NCBI RefSeq assembly: GCF_026672255.1
Contig: NZ_JAPOHA010000011.1
Coordinates: forward strand, 42,492-106,491
Reading direction: 5' to 3'
Origin: Caproiciproducens galactitolivorans
Lineage (GTDB): Bacteria; Bacillota; Clostridia; Oscillospirales; Acutalibacteraceae
DNA: 64,000 nucleotides
Shown here: in pieces, positions 53,358 to 61,136 of the stretch
How the letters are laid out: each line of letters opens with the position of its first letter
Numbering within the stretch: the stretch's first letter is position 1
The notes under the pieces: model-generated
What the model saw: the letters and a program-made list of their open reading frames with translations, nothing else
Told to the model about the DNA's origin: nothing
The model's database searches: none
Position numbers and translations under genes: made by a program

Positions 53358-54527
53358 ATGCGCATAAATAAGGAATTAATAAAAGCAGCCTCATTTAACC
53401 CAACCAAAAAGAGCACACAAATGTCTATCTTTGATATGTGCCAAAAGATAGAGAATAAAAGTATATCTTTGCCGCTATATCAAAGAGATTTAAGTTGGAC
53501 ATTAAAAAAGTGTATTGACCTTCTCAACTATCAACTTATTGGGAAGGCACCTGTATCACCCATATCTATGAATACAATTTTGAACACTGAAGAATGTGTG
53601 CCCCAAGTGTCATTTGTTGATAGAGAAGTAATGCCAGAAGTTGTACATAGCCAGATGTCTGTTGTAGATGGGCAACAGAGATTAACAACCAATTATAAAG
53701 CGTATATCAATCATGATGATCTTAGAAATGTTGCTTTAGATTTAGGAAAAGGGTGTTTTATTGAAGTCAGTGGGGCAATTCGCAACACACAAATACCCGT
53801 AGGCATTTTGTTAAATAAGGAAGATAGAGTACTATTTGAATATACTTCAAAAATAGGTCCACTAAAGAATCCTGAAGTTACAAATGTTTTGCTGCAAGTT
53901 CGAAGTAAAATCAAAAACTATAATTATACAATAAATTCTGCTGAAGACCTAACTGAGGATGAACAAATTGAATGGTTTGAGGTTTTGAATAATGCTGGAA
54001 GCCGCGTAAGTATTGTGCAAATGAGATTTTCTAAGCTTAAAGCACATGGTATTGATATATATAAACAATATACAAACCTATTTAAAGAGAGATTGATTGA
54101 AGCTGGATACGGAGATTTTTTTACTCCTCAAAAAACCAGTGTCTCTTATCCCATTGCTGCATTAAATCCTGCTTTTGAAATGTTGACTTCACGTATACAT
54201 TCTGTGAACTGTGCACCTATGTCTTCCGATACTAAGGAAAACCAACTTTGCAACTTGGATCCGAACACTCTGACCAAGTGCTTTTCGATGACATTAGAAG
54301 CTTTGGATGTAGTGCTTGACTTTATCAATGACAACGAATTGAAAGTTCCTACACGAATTGACTATATTAATTATCTTCTTGGGTTTTTTATATTTAACGG
54401 AAATGAAATATCAGATGATGACAAAGATTTTTTGATTAAGTGGTACGATGAAGTCAATTTCACAAATCAGTCCAATTCTGTTCGGCGTGATATTTTTACC
54501 AACCTAATTTCTAAAAAAATGCCTTGA
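53358..54527 (+). CDS. DUF262 domain protein
   Basis: A 389-residue protein with a ParB/sulfiredoxin-like DUF262 domain. 'LPLYQRDLSWTLKKCIDLLN' (about residues 39-58) and the hallmark 'VVDGQQRLTT' (102-111) are clear. DUF262 is the N-terminal nucleotide-using domain of GmrS-type modification-dependent restriction systems, but the HNH (DUF1524) partner domain is absent here and not seen in a neighbour. GGGAAGGAAT precedes the ATG. Base composition is much more AT-rich than the tRNA-Leu side. Probable accessory, perhaps antiphage, gene. Confidence 0.78.
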   Translation: MRINKELIKAASFNPTKKSTQMSIFDMCQKIENKSISLPLYQRDLSWTLKKCIDLLNYQLIGKAPVSPISMNTILNTEECVPQVSFVDREVMPEVVHSQMSVVDGQQRLTTNYKAYINHDDLRNVALDLGKGCFIEVSGAIRNTQIPVGILLNKEDRVLFEYTSKIGPLKNPEVTNVLLQVRSKIKNYNYTINSAEDLTEDEQIEWFEVLNNAGSRVSIVQMRFSKLKAHGIDIYKQYTNLFKERLIEAGYGDFFTPQKTSVSYPIAALNPAFEMLTSRIHSVNCAPMSSDTKENQLCNLDPNTLTKCFSMTLEALDVVLDFINDNELKVPTRIDYINYLLGFFIFNGNEISDDDKDFLIKWYDEVNFTNQSNSVRRDIFTNLISKKMP

Positions 54528-54555
54528 GTTCCGACCAAACGCGCATAAGCGGCTT

Positions 54556-54756
54556 ATGGAAGGAAATAGCAACCTATCATTATTAAGAAGCGATAAAGCC
54601 GACGAAGGAATTTGCCCCAAATGCGGATTGCACTTTGAAATTGGCGATATGCAGTTCGATGCATTCTTTTTCAACCAAAATACGCAGTTTTCCAAATATT
54701 CGGGCTTTATCATATTTTTAATTATATTGAAAATTTCATCGGTATTTTGCATTTAA
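54556..54756 (+). pseudogene. Possible gene remnant with one CxxC motif
   Basis: A 66-residue frame with 'GICPKCGLHFEIGDMQF' and a hydrophobic end. It lacks a ribosome site and overlaps the end of the convergent exonuclease gene by 21 nt. It may be the debris of a larger zinc-ribbon gene, or chance. Confidence 0.2.
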
Positions 54757-55932
54757 CTGTTCAACCTCCTTTTTAGTAGGCTGCATTTCTTTTAAATAAT
54801 CCGCGTGAATTTTATAAGGTTTATTTGTTATACTTATCACAGCAACATTGCTGTTTACATAGCCAATTACTTCACATTTTGACAGTACTCCATTTGAATT
54901 TATTCCACAGTAATATAGTTGTTTGCACTCAGTTGCTGTGCGGGATAATAATCCCCAGGCTTTAAGCTTTTTTATTTTTTCTGATTCATCGTAAAATTCA
55001 AACCAATCTTTTTCAAACGAATTCGATTTCCCGCTTTGATGTAATATTTGCATGAAATCTTCATCTGATATTATTTTTATAGGAAATCCTTCATCACGTA
55101 ACTTTTCTGCTTTCATAATCTTTTCACTTTTTGCGTCTGCTTTGTCTTTAACGACTTTTGTGTTTTGCATTCCTACAATTAAGTAATCTACTTTTTTACT
55201 GACAGATGTCTTGCAAGTGCCCCCGCGATCTTCAATCAGCTTTATTAAATCGTCACGGCTATAGCCTTCTATATCCCCCGTAATTACAAAGCTTCTTTGA
55301 TCAAAAGTTAAGGTCCACATGTCGTCGTATTCTACTTGAGCCTCATCGTATTCCGGTTCTTTAAAAAGTGATTTAAAGGCATTTCTCCGTTGTTGAGATG
55401 TATTTTTTGAAGAATTTGGAATGTATTGTGTAAGCTCAAATGTAGGGGATTGTGACATTTTGATTAGTAAAAGCGCACAAGCAAGACTGTCGCATTCACA
55501 GGCATGATGATTTTCTAAAGAAATGTCAAAGTATTCACATAATGCCGGTAAATTAAAATGTTGGATTTCGGGATAATTTTTTCTTGCTAACTGAAATGTA
55601 CAATATAACTTCATTTTGGGGATTTGCAGGTTATATTTCAACAATGCTTTCTTTAAAACATCATAATCAAAGCTGATATTGTGTGCCACAATAGGATATT
55701 TCATAAATAATGGTTTAATATTTTCCCATACAGCCGGAAACTCCGGGCTATCAACGACATCTTTCGGTGTAATGCCATTGATTTTAGTACAAGATGTTGC
55801 AAAAGGTTCTTTCGGATTTATCAAAAACGATTTACAGTCAATAACATTATCTTTTTCAACTATAGTTAAACCAAGAGAACAAGGGCTTTGATTTAGATTC
55901 GCGGTTTCAAAATCAATAGCTAAAAAGTCCAC
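54736..55932 (-). CDS. DEDDh 3'-5' exonuclease with BRCT domain
   Basis: A 398-residue protein. The N-terminal DnaQ-like exonuclease has D7 and E9 in 'LAIDFETANLN', Asp in 'VAHNISFDYDVL' and the His/Asp of 'HHACECDSLACAL' (about residues 6-165). A BRCT domain follows ('SFVITGDIEGYSRDDLIKLI', 'GGTCKTSVSKKVDYLIVG'; about 210-290), then a C-terminal region 'YYCGINSNGVLSKCEVIGYV' of unknown type. GGAGGAG lies 5 nt before the GTG at 55932, so that start is preferred over the ATG 24 nt upstream. It is convergent with the DUF262 gene. Likely DNA repair or defence. Confidence 0.85.
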   Translation of the reverse strand: MDFLAIDFETANLNQSPCSLGLTIVEKDNVIDCKSFLINPKEPFATSCTKINGITPKDVVDSPEFPAVWENIKPLFMKYPIVAHNISFDYDVLKKALLKYNLQIPKMKLYCTFQLARKNYPEIQHFNLPALCEYFDISLENHHACECDSLACALLLIKMSQSPTFELTQYIPNSSKNTSQQRRNAFKSLFKEPEYDEAQVEYDDMWTLTFDQRSFVITGDIEGYSRDDLIKLIEDRGGTCKTSVSKKVDYLIVGMQNTKVVKDKADAKSEKIMKAEKLRDEGFPIKIISDEDFMQILHQSGKSNSFEKDWFEFYDESEKIKKLKAWGLLSRTATECKQLYYCGINSNGVLSKCEVIGYVNSNVAVISITNKPYKIHADYLKEMQPTKKEVEQLNAKYR

Positions 55933-56017
55933 ATTAACTCCTCCAATAATTGACATATAATCCTAATATGTTACAATATATTTGAGGAATTCCTGCACGG
56001 AATTTTTCATTTTTAAC

Positions 56018-56052
56018 CCACACGCTATTTGCGGTAGCGTGTGGGCTTTTTG
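56018..56052 (+). terminator. Orphan plus-strand terminator
   Basis: CCCACACGCTA / TAGCGTGTGGG 11-bp stem with a 6-7 nt loop, then CTTTTT. The genes to the left are on the minus strand, so no plus-strand gene explains it; a short transcript starting near 55960 is possible. The remainder up to 56392 is AT-rich and I see no gene in it. Confidence 0.65.
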
Positions 56053-56392
56053 CCGTTATGAGACACTATGTAATTTTAGTAAATTCAGTTTGAATACCAA
56101 TTTAAATGTTAAATTTGTTTCTATTATATATATAATTTCCAAAATATGCAATGAAATAGAGGTAATATTCCAGTAAATTATATAAATAATCATATTTCTT
56201 CTTACCCAAGCTAAGCCTCCGCCAAGTGATCAACGGGCTTCATTAACTCAACGGTTATAGGAATCATTATGTTAGCTTATAATAAAATACACATGGGATA
56301 AACTACATAATTATAGAACGTCTAAAAATACAAATGGAATAACGGTACTATTTTTTCGTTAGATCAAAGCTATTTCAATGGGAGGAAGTAAA

Positions 56393-57181
56393 ATGGGATT
56401 TTTGGTAATCATAATTATTTTAGTTGTCTTATTATTTCTTGCGTCCCTTTCCCTTGTAGTTGTTAAAGAGTATGAGCGGGGAGTGATTTTCCGTTTCGGA
56501 CACGTTATCGGCGTTCTGGGGCCCGGTCTGAAATCGCGTATTCCCTTTGGGATAGACATTGTGCGGAAGGTTGACATGCGTACGCGAACCATTGATGTAC
56601 CTCAGCAGGAAATTATCACCAAGGACAATATATCGATTAAAGTGGATGCGGTTGTATATTACCACATTGAAGATCCGATTCTTGTTATTACGAAAGTGGT
56701 TAATTTTAACAGCAGTACAACATTGCTTGGACAGACAACGTTACGTTCTGTTCTGGGTCAGCATGAACTGGATGAAATCCTCACCGGAAAAGACAATATC
56801 AATACAATCCTGAAAAATATGTTGACAGATACCATGTCATCTTGGGGTATTGTGATTACTGCGGTCGAATTACGCAGTATCGAAATTCCGGATTCTATGA
56901 AGCGCGCAATGGCAAAACAGGCAGAGGCCGAGCGGGAGCGCAGGGCAAAAATAACGGCTGCCGAGGGTGAATCACAGGCTGCGATGAAACTTTATGAGGC
57001 ATCGGAGGTTATCAAAAAATCACCATCTGCTTTGCAGTTACGCTATTTGCAAACTTTAACGGAAATAGCAGTAGAACGGAACTCTACCATTGTTTTTCCG
57101 CTGCCTATGGAGTTCCTAAAAGCCTTTAGCGGCATTAGCTTTTCTCAGCAATCCGAGGGGGAAAAGGATGTGCATCTCTAA
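56393..57181 (+). CDS. Slipin (SPFH/Band 7, stomatin-like) protein
   Basis: A 262-residue membrane-associated SPFH protein. One N-terminal membrane helix ('FLVIIIILVVLLFLASLSLV') is followed directly by the Band 7 domain 'VVVKEYERGVIFRFGHVIG'. 'RTIDVPQQEIITKDNISIKV' and 'DAVVYYHIEDP' are slipin hallmarks, and a coiled coil 'AMAKQAEAERERRAKITAAE' comes near residue 180. GGGAGGAAG sets the ATG at 56393. Forms membrane microdomain scaffolds; the usual NfeD partner is not adjacent. Confidence 0.9.
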   Translation: MGFLVIIIILVVLLFLASLSLVVVKEYERGVIFRFGHVIGVLGPGLKSRIPFGIDIVRKVDMRTRTIDVPQQEIITKDNISIKVDAVVYYHIEDPILVITKVVNFNSSTTLLGQTTLRSVLGQHELDEILTGKDNINTILKNMLTDTMSSWGIVITAVELRSIEIPDSMKRAMAKQAEAERERRAKITAAEGESQAAMKLYEASEVIKKSPSALQLRYLQTLTEIAVERNSTIVFPLPMEFLKAFSGISFSQQSEGEKDVHL

Positions 57182-57315
57182 TTCTGACAAATTAGCCGGT
57201 TGAATTTGTCCTGGTTTTTCACAAAAACAGGCAAAGCACACTGGTTTAATCAGTCTAAAGCCTGAAAATTCCAGTGTGCTTACTGACGTTTATTGGCGCC
57301 CCAGCCTGTTGGTAA

Positions 57316-58236
57316 TTAGCCTAATCGAATAATCATCATGGACGTGCCAATACCGCCGCCCAACAGTGTCGCCGCTCCGGCTAACAGCGGAGCATACATC
57401 TGCAGTTGTATGGTTGCGCCTGCTGTCAGGCTTACTTCAATTTCATTGTAGAATTGTGATAAAGCGATGGCAGGCGGAATAGTGGACTGAGGAATGTTAG
57501 CGCCGTTGATTACCAGACGTGTCCCCAATGCAACAGCGGCAGTAATATTGACATGGTAGGATATCCGATATAATCCGGTCGTATTCACTGTAAACAAGGT
57601 ATCGCCGCTTGTCAGCGTGATATCCGGAGATAACAGCTTCGTGCTCGGGAATGCAAGATTTGTTCCGGCTACGAGTACCGTAATCAAACCACCGGCGGTG
57701 TTGGCCGCGAAGCCGGCGGTAGCGGAGGGCGGTGGAGTCGGCGCGGCCGGACCGGCAGGCCCTGCTATACCGGCTGCGCCCTCCGCGCCGGCAGGACCCG
57801 TGGGGCCGGCGCTGCCCATATCTCCGACAGGTCCGGGTAACCCCTCCGGTCCGACCGGGCCTGCCGCCCCCATAGGACCGACCGGACCGGCCGGACCGGT
57901 ATCCGGGCCTTTTGGCCCGGTGGGACCAGCAGGACCGGCGGCTCCCAGGAAGACAGGGGCCCGCAAAGCTTCAGAAAGTTTCCCGGTCAATATCATTTGG
58001 TTTTCCAACACGGAGCCAAGCATATCGCCTGCACTCTTGTTTATATCCAATACGTCTGCGATTGTTGAGCCCCCTACCAAGCCCGGGAGCGAACCTATGG
58101 CGTATTGAATTTTTTCTCCCTCGGTGTTTATGATATGGCTGAGTGCCAGTTCTTCGGATGCAGTGGAAGAAATTACCTGGTTAATCGCACTTTGCCTGTC
58201 CAGATCAGGAGTTGAGGTAAATTGAGGTAGAGACAT
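57316..58236 (-). CDS. Collagen-like (exosporium-type) protein, paralog 1
   Basis: A 306-residue protein in three parts. Residues about 12-90 are a helical domain with '[19 protein letters not shown]', shared with the two next genes. Residues about 97-165 are Gly-X-Y repeats rich in GPA/GPV/GPT with one break ('GPDTGP'). Residues about 170-306 are a beta-rich domain ('[20 protein letters not shown]', '[15 protein letters not shown]') resembling the BclA/C1q-TNF-like C-terminus. No signal peptide, as usual for spore-surface collagen-like proteins. GGAGG precedes the ATG. Transcribed after paralog 2, 12 nt apart. Confidence 0.85.
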   Translation of the reverse strand: MSLPQFTSTPDLDRQSAINQVISSTASEELALSHIINTEGEKIQYAIGSLPGLVGGSTIADVLDINKSAGDMLGSVLENQMILTGKLSEALRAPVFLGAAGPAGPTGPKGPDTGPAGPVGPMGAAGPVGPEGLPGPVGDMGSAGPTGPAGAEGAAGIAGPAGPAAPTPPPSATAGFAANTAGGLITVLVAGTNLAFPSTKLLSPDITLTSGDTLFTVNTTGLYRISYHVNITAAVALGTRLVINGANIPQSTIPPAIALSQFYNEIEVSLTAGATIQLQMYAPLLAGAATLLGGGIGTSMMIIRLG

Positions 58237-58248
58237 GGTATTTCCTCC

Positions 58249-59154
58249 TTAGCTCAACCGGGTGATCATCAACGTGGCGCCCGCACCTGTTACCAGCGTC
58301 AGGCTGACTGATGCCCCTACTATTTGTAACTGTACCGTGCTTCCAGCTGTCAAATCTACTAAAATCTCATTTGAATAGTTCGAGAGACTTAAGATAGGAG
58401 CAACCGTAGAAGCTGTATTTGCCGCTCCATTAATCATGATTCGCGTAGACAGCAGAAGCGCGGCAGTGGTATTGACGGCATATGCGATTCGGTAACGTCC
58501 AGCCGCAGCAACGGTAAACGTGGTATTTGTTCCGTCTACTGTTATGCCGGTTGGAAGGATTTGACCGTCCGGCAAGGGAACCGGAGTGCCGGTTAGTGAG
58601 GCGGTAAGCACAGTACCCGTGGCATAGGCAAACGAGGAGGTTCCTGTTGTGTTGGTTCCGGCAGGTCCGACGGGTCCCTGGGGACCGGCAGGCCCGGTGG
58701 GGCCGGTAGCTCCCGCAGGACCCTGGGGTCCCGTATCGCCTTTAGGGCCTTGCGGTCCCGCAGGGCCAAGGGGTCCGGTAGGTCCCTGAGGCCCCGTAGG
58801 TCCGGCCGGGCCACCAGGATTTCCCGCGGGTCCCGCAGGTCCGGCTGGGCCGGCTGGGCCGGTCATTTCGGATGAGGCTAATGCCTGCTGCATTTTGGAT
58901 TTCAAAAGCAATTGATTATAGGACGCGTTTTGCAAAAGATTTTGGATACTCTCATTGGCGTTAAGAAGATCCTCGATGGTTGCGGCAGGCCCGGTTATCC
59001 CCGGCAGTGTGCCCAGGATATACTGAAGTTTTTCCCCTTCAGCGTTTATAATATGGCTTAAACCGAGTTCCTCCATTGCAACAGAGGATAATATTTGATT
59101 AACTGCGTCATCTCTTGTAATATCAGGATTATTCGGGAAGGAAGGCTGTGACAA
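58249..59154 (-). CDS. Collagen-like (exosporium-type) protein, paralog 2
   Basis: A 301-residue protein with the same plan as its downstream neighbour: N-terminal domain '[19 protein letters not shown]', about 23 Gly-X-Y triplets ('[19 protein letters not shown]', one break 'GNPGGP'), and a BclA-like C-terminal domain ('[20 protein letters not shown]', '[15 protein letters not shown]'). The frame is open to 59232, but AAAGGAG precedes the TTG at 59154, and that start gives an N-terminus aligned with the paralogs. Expected to form trimers on the spore surface; spore location is inferred. Confidence 0.83.
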   Translation of the reverse strand: MSQPSFPNNPDITRDDAVNQILSSVAMEELGLSHIINAEGEKLQYILGTLPGITGPAATIEDLLNANESIQNLLQNASYNQLLLKSKMQQALASSEMTGPAGPAGPAGPAGNPGGPAGPTGPQGPTGPLGPAGPQGPKGDTGPQGPAGATGPTGPAGPQGPVGPAGTNTTGTSSFAYATGTVLTASLTGTPVPLPDGQILPTGITVDGTNTTFTVAAAGRYRIAYAVNTTAALLLSTRIMINGAANTASTVAPILSLSNYSNEILVDLTAGSTVQLQIVGASVSLTLVTGAGATLMITRLS

Positions 59155-59232
59155 GGATACCACTTCTCCTTTAAAATGATAGGCATAAAGTGCCTTGTCT
59201 ATTGTATGCTTAAGCAGATGAGATGGGAACAT

Positions 59233-60006
59233 CTATGCCTTCGAGAACACGATTCTGCCCTGCCGTACATGCATTTCACAAGGCGCGCAAACAACGACAG
59301 ACACATAACAAGGTGAACACGAGCATGGCATCTGAACAATAAATTCTTTGGATAAAACGGTCGAATCGTGACAGGAATTCAAGTGTATTCTTTTCACAAT
59401 CGGGGATTTGTCCTGGCAGGAAATTGTAAATTCCAATTCACCTTGGGATAATGCTGATTTACCGGTATCCAACCATAAACCAACCATAAACGAGCCTGTA
59501 CGCGGCAGTTGAATTTTAGAACAGTCATCCGGTGCAAGCATGAAACGGCCCCGTGTGTTCTTTTCTTTCCACTGCAATGGCTCGTTACGGCAGTAGGCCT
59601 TGGGTATTACGTCAAAACAAGCGTGACTAAATAAACAGCATCCCTTAGGCGGGCAAGGCGGTACAGGCGGGCAAGGTGGTACAGGCGGACAGGGCGGTAC
59701 AGGCGGACAGGGCGGTACAGGTAAGTATACCAGAACCTTATCCATCTTGTTTTTTAAGATTATTTGATTTTGCAGTACGATTTCCAATAAATTGGCAACG
59801 CTCTGATTAACCGCCAAAATATCGTTTGTATCAACGGGATATTTACCACAGGTAGCTTGCTTTAAAACATGTTGTATCTTTTCGCCTTCGGCGTTTATGA
59901 TATGGCTGAGCGCCGCTTCTTCCAACGCGATGGACGATAATATCATTTTCAGCACCTGTTCCTGTGTTAAATCAGGATCAGGCTTCGGAAATTCAGGCAT
60001 GGACAT
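59233..60006 (-). CDS. Pro/Cys-repeat protein sharing the collagen-paralog N-terminal domain
   Basis: A 257-residue protein. The N-terminal 85 residues match the two downstream paralogs ('[19 protein letters not shown]'). Then, instead of collagen repeats, a 'CPPVPP' hexapeptide is repeated four times (encoded by an 18-bp tandem repeat at 59648-59719). A Cys-rich beta-type C-terminus follows ('FIVQMPCSCSPCYVSVVVCA', 'MHVRQGRIVFSKA'). GGAGGG precedes the ATG. The Cys content suggests disulfide cross-linking into a coat or exosporium layer. First gene of the three-gene set. Confidence 0.75.
   Translation of the reverse strand: MSMPEFPKPDPDLTQEQVLKMILSSIALEEAALSHIINAEGEKIQHVLKQATCGKYPVDTNDILAVNQSVANLLEIVLQNQIILKNKMDKVLVYLPVPPCPPVPPCPPVPPCPPVPPCPPKGCCLFSHACFDVIPKAYCRNEPLQWKEKNTRGRFMLAPDDCSKIQLPRTGSFMVGLWLDTGKSALSQGELEFTISCQDKSPIVKRIHLNSCHDSTVLSKEFIVQMPCSCSPCYVSVVVCAPCEMHVRQGRIVFSKA
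59648..59719. repeat. Four 18-bp tandem repeats
   Basis: Four units of GGCGG(G/A)CA(A/G)GG(C/T)GGTACA, differing at three positions, encoding the Pro/Cys repeat on the minus strand. Copy number is likely to vary between strains. Confidence 0.9.
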
Positions 60007-60126
60007 AATAAAATCCCTCCAGTATCCAGTATATTTCGGTAAGGGGCTGGAGGTGCGGGTCCAATATTTTAGATTGAAAGTGTTTAAAATTTAGTGCCTG
60101 TATTGTATCCGCTCTCTTTTTCTTTT

Positions 60127-60240
60127 TTAACAACACAAAAAGCAACCGGCACCATCGTCAAGGTACCGGCTGCTTTTACGGAATTCATGTTTATCACTGA
60201 ACATCGGGGTTTTCCTTTTTATAGAATTTTGATTCTCCAT
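60127..60240 (-). CDS. Possible 37-residue peptide with Cys-rich end
   Basis: A short frame starting 'MENQNSIKRKTPMFSDKHEF' and ending 'DDGAGCFLCC', with GGGTGA 4 nt before the ATG. A hairpin (60137-60177) lies within its 3' half, which may instead be just a terminator. Base composition gives no help. Listed because the C-terminal Cys cluster is unusual. Confidence 0.22.
   Translation of the reverse strand: MENQNSIKRKTPMFSDKHEFRKSSRYLDDGAGCFLCC
60137..60177 (-). terminator. Hairpin, probable minus-strand terminator
   Basis: AAAGCAGCCGGTACC pairs with GGTGCCGGTTGCTTT, followed on the minus strand by TTTGTG. It would end a transcript from the Pro-rich small gene at 60338-60508. Confidence 0.6.
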
Positions 60241-60306
60241 TAAGTCACCCGTACCAGTCTTACGGAATGACTACACTTTTACCTGCGACATATGAATTAC
60301 CTATGC

Positions 60307-60337
60307 ATACCGTTTGACAATACCAAACGGTACTTTT
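60307..60337 (+). terminator. Plus-strand terminator-like hairpin
   Basis: TACCGTTTG / CAAACGGTA 9-bp stem, 7-nt loop, then CTTTTTTATTT on the plus strand. No plus-strand gene lies before it. It also sits just past the stop of the minus-strand Pro-rich gene. Confidence 0.6.
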
Positions 60338-60508
60338 TTATTTCCTTTTCAGGCTTTCCGGCTGTGTGCCGGTATTTGCGTTCGTACCCGGCTTTGTTTC
60401 TTCGGGAGAAGGCATCCGAACGGGTACGGGGGCCGGAACGGTTGGAAAAGCAGAGGGGGAGACGGAATCTGGATCCGGTTTCAAAGATTTATTGGTATTA
60501 TTGCCCAT
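60338..60508 (-). CDS. 56-residue Pro-rich small protein
   Basis: Begins 'MGNNTNKSLKPDPDSV', continues with 'FPTVPAPVPVRMPSPEE' and ends 'ESLKRK'. GAGGTG lies 6 nt before the ATG at 60508; the frame opens 54 nt earlier without a site. Low complexity, no Cys, no membrane segment. It lies upstream of, and on the same strand as, the collagen-like set and may belong to the same surface layer. Function unknown. Confidence 0.55.
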   Translation of the reverse strand: MGNNTNKSLKPDPDSVSPSAFPTVPAPVPVRMPSPEETKPGTNANTGTQPESLKRK

Positions 60509-60635
60509 TTTCAACACCTCGTAATTAGTATAAACAGAAAAACGGTGTTTATTATTGTTCATTATTCATACGAAAATATGGTTGACTTTTTTCGGGTATT
60601 CCATTATCCTTTTTATTAAAGAAAGGGATGGCGAT

Positions 60636-60854
60636 ATGAAAATAGAAAAAGTTGTAGTGATCGCAAATAAAACATTTGAGGGAATCAGTGTGATTAACAT
60701 TGAGGTTTATAATGAGAGCGGCCGAAGATGTTTGCAGCCTTCAAAACACTTTATAGACAGTATCAACAAGCTCCCTTTGCTGGATGAAAAGAAAATTAAA
60801 ACCGTGATATCAAGGCAATATGAGGTTCCCGGAAATATGATTTCTTTCTTATAA
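60636..60854 (+). CDS. Hypothetical 72-residue protein
   Basis: A small protein beginning 'MKIEKVVVIANKTFEGISVI' with 'QPSKHFIDSINKLPLLDEKK' in the middle. AAAGGGATGG precedes the ATG at 60636; the longer frame has no site. Followed by a strong terminator. I do not recognise the family. Confidence 0.65.
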   Translation: MKIEKVVVIANKTFEGISVINIEVYNESGRRCLQPSKHFIDSINKLPLLDEKKIKTVISRQYEVPGNMISFL

Positions 60855-60875
60855 TAACTTAAAATTGAAGACATA

Positions 60876-60941
60876 GCGTCCGTCGTATGAACCACACCCC
60901 TGTTTGTTTTGGGGTCAATTCCAACGACGGGCGCTTTTTTT
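60876..60941 (+). terminator. Terminator of the 72-residue gene
   Basis: GCGTCCGTCGT / ACGACGGGCGC outer arms with an inner ACCCC/GGGGT stem, then seven T. The remaining gap to 61136 is AT-rich, with TATAAT at 61050-61055 as the likely -10 box of the acyl-CoA ligase; the -35 box is unclear. Confidence 0.85.
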
Positions 60942-61136
60942 ATAAGGAATGCGGTATTGGAAGCGGACAGATAACCGGCATTTGCATTTCAAAATAAATT
61001 TATTTTTATTAACTTTATTACTTTAATGGTTTTACTGGATAAATTATGGTATAATCGGACAGAAGGTAAAGATAAATCCGTTTCCTATTTCTGAGATTCC
61101 CTTCGTCTCAAATTGAAAGAAGAAAGTTGATGTAAA

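Noticed and set aside
53358..54527. Calling the DUF262 gene a complete GmrSD type IV restriction enzyme
   Set aside because: Only the DUF262 half is present; no DUF1524/HNH motif is seen in this or neighbouring genes.
53004..56392. Search for a second att-like copy of the tRNA-Leu 3' end bordering the AT-rich insert
   Set aside because: No copy of the tRNA-Leu 3' sequence was found by eye downstream and there is no integrase, so tRNA-targeted integration is not claimed here.
57617..58108. Plus-strand frame with its own GP-rich collagen-like repeat, opposite collagen-like paralog 1
   Set aside because: Gly-Pro codon runs (GGN CCN) read as Gly/Pro-rich on the other strand too, so this is a mirror of the real gene. 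It has no ribosome site.
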